Of a stretch of DNA of 15,301 bases, positions 1 through 6,346 are shown piece after piece. The notes beneath the pieces are model-generated. The model was not told where the DNA came from. It saw only the letters and a list, made by a program, of their open reading frames with translations, and made no database searches. A program made the translations under genes and the position numbers. Source of the stretch: an uncultured Clostridium sp. (GTDB lineage Bacteria > Bacillota_A > Clostridia > TANB77 > CAG-508); assembly GCA_946491915.1 (NCBI GenBank), contig CAMLYR010000030.1, positions 1 to 15,301 of the forward strand. The letters are read 5' to 3'. Each line of letters starts with the position of its first letter. Position 1 is the stretch's first letter.

Positions 1-101
1 AATCCGTCCTGAATAATATCTCCATCAATAAGATTTAAGATATATAAAATTAATACTTTATTTTCAGCCAAAGTAGTATTATTATTTGAATTTGAACTCA
101 T
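1..101 (-). CDS. DUF4364-type protein, N-terminal fragment (runs off the window)
   Basis: Thirty-three codons are visible on the minus strand, starting at the ATG complementary to 99-101 and running off the left edge. An AAGGAG ribosome binding site lies about 8 nt upstream. After an Asn/Ser-rich start, the peptide reads TLAENKVLILYILNLIDG. The 'LAENKxLxLYILN' pattern is, from memory, the opening of the DUF4364 family, small clostridial proteins thought to carry a winged-helix-like domain of unknown target. Only the extreme N-terminus can be seen, so the family call rests on this short motif and the function stays open. The gene is divergent from ldh and has its own promoter at 134-162. Confidence 0.6.
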   Translation of the reverse strand, partial: MSSNSNNNTTLAENKVLILYILNLIDGDIIQDG

Positions 102-133
102 AAATAGCACTCCTTACTTTGATTATTTGCTAA

Positions 134-162
134 ATTATATCATAACTGGAGAAAAAAGTAAA
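134..162 (-). promoter_or_regulatory. Sigma-A-type promoter for the DUF4364-type gene
   Basis: Read on the minus strand, TTTACT (157-162) and TATAAT (134-139) are separated by 17 nt. The -10 is preceded by TGA, giving an extended -10 (TGATATAAT). It lies about 33 nt upstream of the ATG at 101. Confidence 0.6.
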
Positions 163-181
163 ATAAATTATATAAAAAATC

Positions 182-210
182 TTTTAATTTCAAGAAAAAA
201 GTAGTATACT
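182..210 (+). promoter_or_regulatory. Possible ldh promoter (weak -35)
   Basis: TATACT at 205-210 is a good -10. With a 17-nt spacer the -35 would be TTTTAA (182-187), a poor match. Transcription from here would place the three 31-bp hairpin units (216-308) in the ldh leader. No obvious Rex-type operator is visible upstream of ldh. Confidence 0.35.
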
Positions 211-215
211 ATTAA

Positions 216-308
216 TGTCGCACAGACAAACGATTTCAATGAGACATGTCGCACAGACAAACGATCTCAATGAGACATGTCGCATAGACAAACGATCTCA
301 ATGCGACA
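216..308 (-). repeat. Three tandem 31-bp REP-like hairpin units in the ldh leader
   Basis: Units at 216-246, 247-277 and 278-308 repeat head-to-tail with an exact 31-bp period and no spacers. Each begins TGTCGCA and contains GACAAACGAT. Unit 3 is flanked by a perfect inverted pair (TGTCGCAT and ATGCGACA). Units 1 and 2 end in TGAGACA, leaving one mismatch in the stem. Read on the minus strand the 17-nt cores begin TTGAAATCG or TTGAGATCG and continue TTTGTCT. The same module recurs at 7464-7494 and 13394-13424. The position, between a possible promoter and the ldh ribosome binding site, would put the hairpins in the mRNA leader. Confidence 0.85.
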
Positions 309-344
309 AAACAAGATAAAATTATAAATAAAGGAAGGGTTTAT

Positions 345-1301
345 ATGAAAAAAGGAAAAATTGTTTTAGTAGGGACAGGATTTGTAGGAATGAGTATGGC
401 ATACTCTATGTTAAACAGAGGGGGAATACAAGAACTTATCTTAATAGATATTAATAAAGATAAAACTATCGGAGAAGAAATGGATTTGGCACATGGATTA
501 CCATATGCACCACAAAAAATGATCATTAGAGCAGGGGATTATGATGAATGTAAAGATGCACAAGTAGTTGTTATTACAGCAGGTATTGCACAAAAACCAG
601 GACAAACAAGATTAGAATTAGCAGAAGTAAATGCCAAAATCATGAAAGATATTACCAAAAGTATTATGGCAAGTGGATTTAATGGAATTATCGTTGTTGC
701 AAGTAACCCTGTAGATTTAATGACATATGTTGTAGCAAAAGTATCTGGATTACCAAAAAATCAAGTCATTGGTTCAGGAACAGTTTTAGATACAGCAAGA
801 TTAAGATATATTGTAGGACAATACTTGAAAATATCTAGTAAAAATATACATGCCTATATCATGGGAGAGCATGGAGATTCTTCATTCGTACCATGGGAAC
901 ATTGTTATGTAGGATGTAAAAAGATTACAGATGTTATGAAAGATAATCATCATCCAATGGATAAATTAAATAAGATGCATGAAGAAGTTGTTAATGCTGC
1001 ATATGAAATTATCGAAAAGAAAAAAGCAACTTATTATGGAATTGGTATGGCATTAAATAGATTGGTAAGAGCTATTTTAGATGACGAAAATTCAATTTTA
1101 ACTGTATCAACGTATTTAGATAATCAATATGGACAAGATGATATTTATATTGGAATACCAGCTATTATTAATAAAAATGGTGTAAGAGAATTGGTAAACT
1201 TAGAATTAAATGAAAAAGAACAAGAAAAACTAAATAATAGTTGTCAAGTTATCAAAGAGATGAGAGAACAATCAATAGACAAGATTATAAATGAAAAATA
1301 G
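345..1301 (+). CDS. ldh: L-lactate dehydrogenase
   Basis: NAD-dependent L-lactate dehydrogenase (EC 1.1.1.27) reduces pyruvate to lactate in the cytoplasm and regenerates NAD+ during fermentation. The 318-aa length is normal. The N-terminal Rossmann fold has the nucleotide-binding GTGFVG (residues 10-15). The substrate loop has Gln83 in AQKPGQTR, which favours lactate over malate dehydrogenase, with Arg89 on the same loop. Asp149 and Arg152 in LDTARLR and His176 in MGEHGDSS complete the expected catalytic set. The start is well placed, with AAGGAAGGG about 5 nt before the ATG. The last 45 codons including the stop fall inside a 294-bp tandem duplication, so a second copy of the 3' end follows the gene. 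The gene itself is intact and no terminator is visible behind it. Confidence 0.95.
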   Translation: MKKGKIVLVGTGFVGMSMAYSMLNRGGIQELILIDINKDKTIGEEMDLAHGLPYAPQKMIIRAGDYDECKDAQVVVITAGIAQKPGQTRLELAEVNAKIMKDITKSIMASGFNGIIVVASNPVDLMTYVVAKVSGLPKNQVIGSGTVLDTARLRYIVGQYLKISSKNIHAYIMGEHGDSSFVPWEHCYVGCKKITDVMKDNHHPMDKLNKMHEEVVNAAYEIIEKKKATYYGIGMALNRLVRAILDDENSILTVSTYLDNQYGQDDIYIGIPAIINKNGVRELVNLELNEKEQEKLNNSCQVIKEMREQSIDKIINEK

Positions 1302-1327
1302 GAATTTTGAAATATAATGAAAAATGT

Positions 1328-1356
1328 TTGCATTTTAGGAAAATATATGTTAAAAT
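1328..1356 (+). promoter_or_regulatory. secG promoter, upstream copy
   Basis: TTGCAT (1328-1333), a 17-nt spacer and TAAAAT (1351-1356) form a good sigma-A-type promoter just after the ldh stop. It belongs to the first copy of the 294-bp duplication. Confidence 0.65.
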
Positions 1357-1459
1357 AGCAAAGTATAATTGGAGAAAAAACCATAGAATAGTTGGAAAAG
1401 AGTTAAATTGTCATAAACAAATTAATAATTAATAAATTAGTAATTATTTTTCAACTTAC

Positions 1460-1595
1460 TATTAATAAAAATGGTGTAAGAGAATTGGTAAACTTAGAAT
1501 TAAATGAAAAAGAACAAGAAAAACTAAATAATAGTTGTCAAGTTATCAAAGAGATGAGAGAACAATCAATAGACAAGATTATAAATGAAAAATAG
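1460..1595 (+). pseudogene. Duplicated 3' fragment of ldh
   Basis: This is an identical copy of the last 136 nt of ldh, ending at the TAG at 1593-1595. It has no start codon or ribosome binding site. Because the duplication is 98 codons long, the fragment is in the same frame as ldh, and only the ldh stop at 1299-1301 separates the two. It is not expected to make a protein. Confidence 0.9.
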
Positions 1596-1621
1596 GAATT
1601 TTGAAATATAATGAAAAATGT

Positions 1622-1650
1622 TTGCATTTTAGGAAAATATATGTTAAAAT
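1622..1650 (+). promoter_or_regulatory. secG promoter, downstream copy
   Basis: TTGCAT (1622-1627), 17 nt and TAAAAT (1645-1650) repeat the promoter at 1328-1356 exactly. This copy is the nearer one to secG, with a start site expected about 115 nt before the ATG. Confidence 0.7.
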
Positions 1651-1773
1651 AGCAAAGTATAATTGGAGAAAAAACCATAGAATAGTTGGAAAAGAGTTAA
1701 ATTGTCATAAACAAATTAATAATTAATAAATTAGTAATTATTTTTCAACTTACAGAAAGGAATGAGATTAAAT

Positions 1774-2022
1774 ATGGAAATAGCAAAATGGATATTGGTT
1801 GTTATATATTTTATAGTAGCATTAGCTTTAATCATATTAGCATTATTACAATCAAAAGAAGATTCAGGATTATCTTCAACCATAACCGGTTCATCAACCA
1901 ATAACTTCTTTGAAAAAAATAAAAGTAGAACAAAAGAAGGAAAACAAAAAAGATGGACAGTTATATTATCAATCATATTTGCGATATTAACAATCGTATT
2001 AGGAATATTATATATGGCATAA
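1774..2022 (+). CDS. secG: Preprotein translocase subunit SecG
   Basis: SecG is the small accessory subunit of the SecYEG channel in the cytoplasmic membrane and assists SecA-driven export. The 82-aa product has the expected layout: a first membrane helix (WILVVIYFIVALALIILALL), the conserved polar loop LLQSKEDSGLSSTITGSS, a basic stretch, and a second helix (VILSIIFAILTIVLGIL). I chose the ATG at 1774 over the in-frame ATG at 1762. The AGAAAGG at 1754-1760 almost touches 1762 but lies 13 nt from 1774, and SecG proteins usually start just before the first helix. secG followed by rnr is a common clostridial order. The gene ends in a hairpin repeat with a T-run that looks like a terminator. Confidence 0.93.
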   Translation: MEIAKWILVVIYFIVALALIILALLQSKEDSGLSSTITGSSTNNFFEKNKSRTKEGKQKRWTVILSIIFAILTIVLGILYMA

Positions 2023-2027
2023 AAAAG

Positions 2028-2067
2028 AAAAGGGATTTTGGGGACGAACTCATTTTTCCCTTTTTTT
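2028..2067 (+). terminator. Repeat-derived terminator behind secG
   Basis: AAAAGGGA (2028-2035) pairs with TCCCTTTT, and seven T residues follow at 2061-2067. The hairpin is a 31-nt module (2031-2061) with core start TTGGGGACG. It begins only 9 nt after the secG stop, so a repeat unit appears to serve as the Rho-independent terminator. Confidence 0.65.
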
Positions 2068-2338
2068 GAATTTTGTCCAATTGGGGACGTTTCTGTTTGG
2101 GACATTTTTATGTAGATTTTCTTCAAATATATTTTTTAATGGACAAAATAAAATTTTAAGAAATATATAAGTCTGTATTAAGACAGATAGCTTAAACAGA
2201 GACGTTTTCAAGTAGATATGGATATAGAAATAGATAGTTTAAACAGAAATGGTTTTAAGTAGACATAAAAATGTCCCAAACAGAAACGTCCCCAATGGGA
2301 CACAAAAGTTGCCAAAATGCCCCGTCCCCAATGGCAAC
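2031..2338. repeat. Four-unit REPIN-like cluster between secG and rnr
   Basis: Four 31-nt hairpin units occupy the 347-bp gap. Those at 2031-2061 (arms AGGGATT/TTTCCCT) and 2074-2104 (TGTCCAA/TGGGACA) have the TTGGGGACG core on the plus strand. Those at 2272-2302 (TGTCCCA/TGGGACA) and 2308-2338 (GTTGCCA/TGGCAAC) have it on the minus strand. Units 2074 and 2272 match as an inverted repeat over about 34 nt, including flanking A/T bases. Between them are two related 34-nt direct repeats (2186-2219 and 2233-2266), each containing TTAAACAGA. An extra ATGGCAACC arm lies at 2341-2349. No small gene is apparent here. Confidence 0.85.
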
Positions 2339-2369
2339 CAATGGCAACCCCAAAAAGAAAGGAATGTTA

Positions 2370-4553
2370 ATGGAAGAACAGGAACTGAAAGTTTTAAATT
2401 TAATTAAAGATAAGGATTATGCACCAATGAAGGCAAAGGAAATTGCCATGATTATGCATGTGCCAAAAAGTGAATATAATGAGCTTTTAAATATATTAGG
2501 AAAGCTAGAAATGGAAATGAAAATCCAAAAAAATAGGAAAAATCAATACAGACCAGTAGATAAAGTTTATTATGATGGTATTTACAGAAAGAATCAAAAA
2601 GGGTTTGGATTTGTTAAAATTGAGGACCAAGAAGATGAAATTTATATTGCTAAAGAGAATTCGAAAAATGCTTTAAATGGAGATAGAGTTTTAATCGAAA
2701 TTATTGAAGAGAAAAATAAAGTTAAAAAGGCAGAAGGAAAAGTTGTTAAAATTCTGAAACATGAAAAAGATACTATTGTTGGCAGATTTGAAAATAATAA
2801 AAATTTTGGATTTGTAGTACCAGATGATAAAAATTTTGGTACAGATATCTTTATCTCAAAAAAGAATTTTGGCAAGGCAAGAAACAACCATAAGGTATTA
2901 GTAAAAATCACAAAATATCCTGAAAAAGGTAAAAAGGCAGAAGGAAAAATTATCGAAGTATTGGGAAATGTGAATGAAGCAGGGGTCGATATGCTATCTT
3001 TAATAAAAGAACATAATTTACCATCAACATTTCCAGAACCAGTTGTAGAAGAAGCCAAAAAATGTGGAAATCAGATTGATGAAAATGATATTGCAAACAG
3101 GAGAGATTTAAGAAAAGATATCATTTTTACGATTGATGGAGAAGATGCCAAAGATTTAGATGATGCTGTGAAGGTAACAAAATTAGAAAATGGAAATTAC
3201 AGGTTAGATGTACACATTGCTGATGTTAGTTACTATGTAAAACCCAATAGTTTATTAGACCAAGAAGCTTTATTAAGAGGGACGAGTATCTATATGCTAG
3301 GAAGAGTGATTCCAATGCTACCAAGAGAGTTATCAAATGGAATTTGTAGTTTGAATGCAGGAGAGGACAGATTTACGCTATCTTGTAGCATGGAAATTAA
3401 CCAAAAGGGTGAAGTGATTTCCTCAGATGTCTATAAAGCAGTGATTAATGTAACAGAAAGAATGACGTATACAAATGTACAAAAAATATTAGATTATCTG
3501 AACACAGAGAAACAAGAGATATCAAACAATATAGATCAAATGGAAATCAAGACACAAGATGATATAGATGAAGAAGTCATCAATCGATATAAACCATATT
3601 TTTCTGAATTTAAATTAATGGAAGAATTGGCATTGATTTTAAAACATAAACGATTAGAACAAGGATATTTAAACTTAGATATTCCAGAAAGCAAAATTGA
3701 GTTAGACATTGATGGAAGAGTTACCAATATAAAAAAATATGAAACCACTTTTGCAAATGAGATCATTGAGCAATTTATGCTAACTGCCAATGAAACGATT
3801 GCAGAAAAATTTTTCTGGCTAGATGCACCATTTATATATCGTGTACATGAAAAGCCAGACTATGAAAAGGTGCAAGAATTAAATAAATTTCTATTTAATT
3901 TTGGATTGAAAATTAAAGCCAATAAAGACAATATATATCCAAAAGAATTTGCTAAAATTTTAGAGGAAGTACAAGGAAAAGAAGAGGAAAAAGTAGTTTC
4001 CAATTTAGTCTTAAGGACATTAAAAGTAGCAAGATATGAAGCAATTAATGAAGGACATTTTGGAATAGCTAGTAAATATTATTGCCATTTTACATCACCA
4101 ATTAGAAGATATCCAGATTTATTTATCCATAGAATCATTTCAAAATATTTAGAAGATAATTATGATGTAGAAGAAACTTTTGTAGAAGAATATAAAAAAC
4201 AAGCAGAAGAAAGAGCAAAACAATCTTCAGAAAGAGAAAGCATAGCAACAAAAGTGGAAAGAGAAAGTGAAGATATCAAAAAGGCAGAATATATGGAAAG
4301 TAGAATTGGAGAAGAATATGAAGGTATTATTTCTTCTGTCACTTCTTTTGGGATTTTTGTAGAATTAGAAAATACTGTGGAAGGTTTAATTCGATTTGAC
4401 GATTTAGGAGATGAATATTTTATCTATGATGAAGATAGAAAGATGTTAATTGGAGAACATACAAAAACAACTTATAAAATAGGAGATAAAATCAATATTA
4501 GGGTAAAAGATGCTAGCAAATTAATGAGAACAGTTGATTTTGAGAAAATTTAA
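2370..4553 (+). CDS. rnr: Ribonuclease R (RNB-family 3'-5' exoribonuclease)
   Basis: RNase R degrades structured RNA from the 3' end and acts in mRNA turnover, rRNA quality control and trans-translation. The 727-aa product shows the full architecture: an N-terminal winged-helix-like region (about 1-65), two cold-shock-type OB domains (about 70-220), the RNB catalytic domain, and a C-terminal S1 domain (about 648-725, around EEYEGIISSVTSFGIFVELE). The metal-binding motif DGEDAKDLDDA lies near residue 257, and HFTSPIRRYPDLFIHRI near 572-588. I start at the ATG at 2370, which has AAAGG 7 nt upstream. The frame is open back to 2271, but those extra codons translate REP-like repeat DNA, not protein. 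A long Lys-rich tail, as in some RNase R proteins, is absent. smpB, often next in clostridia, is not here. Confidence 0.95.
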   Translation: MEEQELKVLNLIKDKDYAPMKAKEIAMIMHVPKSEYNELLNILGKLEMEMKIQKNRKNQYRPVDKVYYDGIYRKNQKGFGFVKIEDQEDEIYIAKENSKNALNGDRVLIEIIEEKNKVKKAEGKVVKILKHEKDTIVGRFENNKNFGFVVPDDKNFGTDIFISKKNFGKARNNHKVLVKITKYPEKGKKAEGKIIEVLGNVNEAGVDMLSLIKEHNLPSTFPEPVVEEAKKCGNQIDENDIANRRDLRKDIIFTIDGEDAKDLDDAVKVTKLENGNYRLDVHIADVSYYVKPNSLLDQEALLRGTSIYMLGRVIPMLPRELSNGICSLNAGEDRFTLSCSMEINQKGEVISSDVYKAVINVTERMTYTNVQKILDYLNTEKQEISNNIDQMEIKTQDDIDEEVINRYKPYFSEFKLMEELALILKHKRLEQGYLNLDIPESKIELDIDGRVTNIKKYETTFANEIIEQFMLTANETIAEKFFWLDAPFIYRVHEKPDYEKVQELNKFLFNFGLKIKANKDNIYPKEFAKILEEVQGKEEEKVVSNLVLRTLKVARYEAINEGHFGIASKYYCHFTSPIRRYPDLFIHRIISKYLEDNYDVEETFVEEYKKQAEERAKQSSERESIATKVERESEDIKKAEYMESRIGEEYEGIISSVTSFGIFVELENTVEGLIRFDDLGDEYFIYDEDRKMLIGEHTKTTYKIGDKINIRVKDASKLMRTVDFEKI

Positions 4554-4856
4554 GGGATTTTGGGGACGGACTCAATTTTCCCTTTTTGAATTCATATACT
4601 TAAAAAATATAGAATATAAAGTCATTACACGATTTTGTATAAGCTAAATTTTCACAGAAATTCTATAAGAAAAAAATGAGCCTCTTTCATTGTGACTGTA
4701 AAACTTAAGTCAAATGAACATCCCTCATTTTTTTCTTTAAGAATTTCTAGTTTCAAATTTAGATACGCAAAATCGTTCCATTTTTTTATATTCTATATTT
4801 TTTGTTTTGCTTAGATCCAAAAAAAAGGGAAAAATGAGTCCGTCCCCAAAATCCCT
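4553..4856. repeat. ~300-bp fold-back (MITE/REPIN-like) element between convergent genes
   Basis: The whole gap between rnr and the minus-strand 58-aa gene is one imperfect inverted repeat. Its ends are 31-nt modules in opposite orientation (4553-4583 and 4826-4856), each with core start TTGGGGACG and continuing GACTCA. Inward, both arms carry AAAAAATATAGAATATAAA, then ACGATTTTG, GAAATTCT, AGAAAAAAATGAG and TTCATT in the same order, down to a short loop near 4704. Each arm is about 146 nt. The left module starts on the last base of the rnr stop codon, and the right one ends 2 nt before the stop of the 58-aa gene. Both end modules are followed by T-runs, so the element can terminate transcription from both sides. 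Confidence 0.88.
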
Positions 4857-4857
4857 G

Positions 4858-5034
4858 TTAAGAAATGCATATAGCGACAATGCTTAAAATAATAGAAAAT
4901 AGTGAAAAAACGATTACAAAGACACCACCAAATTTATTATCATTTTTATATTCATAAATTCCATAACTGAGAGACTCTTTAAAAACATATAGACAAAATA
5001 AAATAAAAATAACAAATTCTAAAAAACTAATCAT
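4858..5034 (-). CDS. Small two-helix membrane protein, possible germinant-receptor D subunit
   Basis: A 58-aa open frame lies on the minus strand directly behind gerAC. It has a perfect AGGAGG (complement of 5044-5049) 9 nt before the ATG. The product starts MISFLEFVIFILFCLYVF, a first membrane helix, then a polar loop (KESLSYGIYEYKNDNKFGG), a second helix (VFVIVFSLFSIILSIVAICI) and the stop. Known background: some germinant-receptor operons carry a fourth gene, the D subunit, for a short protein with two membrane helices that modulates the receptor. Position, size and topology fit this, but I recognise no diagnostic motif, so the D-subunit role is inference. The stop codon sits 2 nt from the edge of the fold-back element, which may terminate the operon. 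Confidence 0.72.
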   Translation of the reverse strand: MISFLEFVIFILFCLYVFKESLSYGIYEYKNDNKFGGVFVIVFSLFSIILSIVAICIS

Positions 5035-5048
5035 AAATGAATGCCTCC

Positions 5049-5130
5049 TTTAGCTTTCTGCCGATCACTAACTTTTGTGAATATTTAGCCTTCTGCCCAC
5101 CATTAACTTCTGTGAATATTTAGCTTTCTG
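5049..5130 (-). repeat. 35-bp tandem repeat across the gerAC stop codon
   Basis: TTTAGC recurs at 5049, 5084 and 5119, an exact 35-bp spacing. Units 5049-5083 and 5084-5118 match at most positions, sharing TTCTG, TAACTT, TGTGAATA. A third partial unit (5119-5130) covers the gerAC stop. On the minus strand each unit reads CAGAA(A/G)GCTAAATATTCACA, so the tail of gerAC (end of the Thr-Glu-Ser-stop) has been copied twice into the gap before the 58-aa gene. Confidence 0.8.
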
Positions 5131-6346
5131 TTAATAATGAAGAAGAACGAATCGAAGAATTAACAGTTACTTTAAAAAAGCTATCTTTATATTTTTCACT
5201 CCAATTATAATCGTAAAATTCATCAAGAGTCAAAAAGTTATTTCTAGCAGTTTTTCCAAAACCATTGATATCAGAATTTAATGCTTTAGATGTTTTATAT
5301 AAATAATCTGTCAAAACAGATTCTAGATAACTATTACAAGAATTTGAAATTTGATTTAACATATCATTATCTAAATAATCAGCTCCATCTTCCATAGAAT
5401 AAATTCTTCCTGTGAAACGACAATCCACAGTAATATATGGGGTTCCATTTAAGATATCAACCTTTATCTGAGGAGTAACTAATGGAGTGACATGTAAATC
5501 CATATAAGAATTAGCTTTGCCAGGATTTGGAACAGATATCAAAAAGCCATCTACTTGATTTCGAATAATAGAAAAACATAAGGTTTCTATAGAATTTAAT
5601 TCACCAACCAAAACATCATCTTTAAAGACGGCAAGACCTGTATTTTCGGCCGTAGATTGACCAGACAAAGAAGAGGCATTTGATTTTGTGGTAGAGTCAT
5701 TTTCTGAATTGGTGCTACCGGTATATTCTGTGGATTTATTTGTAACACCACCTAATATCGCAAATGGCTCACATGAATGGCATATTAGGCTATCAAAAAA
5801 GTCACCGATGGTAGCATTTGCAGTATATCCTGTATAACTACCAGAAGCAGAAAAGACTTCATAATATTTAGTAATCAAGTTTTCAAATAAAGGTTTTGAA
5901 TGCTCTAAATAATATCTAGCAGAGGTTTTAGAAATCACAATATTGGTGGAAGGTCTAATTTGTGTGTCATTGATTAATGTATAGATTTCATCAGAAATTC
6001 CCTGACTTGCCACTTCTTCTGAAAACGTAATGACCTTACAATGGGAAAGATTAACAGATTTTCCTATATACGTATTAATTAAATTAATACCTGAACTAAT
6101 GGAAGAAGCGTCTACAGAGTAAATAATGGAAGGGGCTTGTTCAGAGGTTCCGGATTCAGAAACAGAAGAGGGATTGGTAAATTGAAAGCTAATCTGTAAA
6201 CGATTTTTATCTGAGACATCAATCCCCATAGCAACAACGACACTTAAATTATCAATATTTAAAGTGGAGTAAGACTTGGAAAAGGCAAGGAGAAGCATGA
6301 TGATTAAAATGACAATAAAGATTTTTTTAAATAGATTTTTGGGCAT
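5120..6346 (-). CDS. gerAC: Ger(x)C-family spore germination protein, C subunit
   Basis: The C subunit of a GerA-type germinant receptor sits on the outer face of the spore inner membrane. The 408-aa product starts with a basic, hydrophobic segment (FIVILIIMLLLAF, residues 9-21), then NIDNLSVVVAMGID, matching the family's usual opening 'reIndLaiVtAmGID', and continues with the Ger(x)C fold. The usual lipobox cysteine (LLxGC) is missing: FSKSYSTLN stands in its place, and no other Cys is near, so the protein may be held by an uncleaved N-terminal helix. A Ser/Thr/Asn-rich insert (about 200-235) separates the two halves. GGAG lies 10 nt before the ATG. The start overlaps the end of gerAB by 20 nt, indicating translational coupling. 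The paralogue name is at family level only. Confidence 0.9.
   Translation of the reverse strand: MPKNLFKKIFIVILIIMLLLAFSKSYSTLNIDNLSVVVAMGIDVSDKNRLQISFQFTNPSSVSESGTSEQAPSIIYSVDASSISSGINLINTYIGKSVNLSHCKVITFSEEVASQGISDEIYTLINDTQIRPSTNIVISKTSARYYLEHSKPLFENLITKYYEVFSASGSYTGYTANATIGDFFDSLICHSCEPFAILGGVTNKSTEYTGSTNSENDSTTKSNASSLSGQSTAENTGLAVFKDDVLVGELNSIETLCFSIIRNQVDGFLISVPNPGKANSYMDLHVTPLVTPQIKVDILNGTPYITVDCRFTGRIYSMEDGADYLDNDMLNQISNSCNSYLESVLTDYLYKTSKALNSDINGFGKTARNNFLTLDEFYDYNWSEKYKDSFFKVTVNSSIRSSSLLTES

Larger units (their letters stand above)
1166..1753 (+). repeat. 294-bp apparently perfect tandem duplication (ldh 3' end plus secG promoter)
   Basis: The block 1166-1459 is repeated immediately as 1460-1753, and I find no differences reading line against line. 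The bases just outside differ (T at 1165 versus C at 1459; T at 1460 versus A at 1754), so there is no junction microhomology. The unit carries the last 136 nt of ldh including its stop, then the intergenic region with a sigma-A-type promoter. The result is two copies of that promoter ahead of secG and a 3' ldh remnant in between. Lack of divergence points to a very recent event or to an assembly error. Confidence 0.95.

Noticed and set aside
216..308. CRISPR array
   Set aside because: The 31-bp units are contiguous with no spacers, are internally palindromic, and recur as singletons elsewhere in the window. No cas gene is present.
345..1301. Malate dehydrogenase
   Set aside because: The substrate-loop residue is Gln (AQKPGQTR), which favours pyruvate/lactate, not the Arg expected in malate dehydrogenases.
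1731..2126. 131-aa minus-strand open frame
   Set aside because: It lies antisense to secG and its N-terminus translates a REP-like unit (MSQTETSP again). No ribosome binding site or family resemblance.
2642..3058. 138-aa minus-strand open frame within rnr
   Set aside because: Shadow of rnr, whose domains are intact and conserved in the plus frame.
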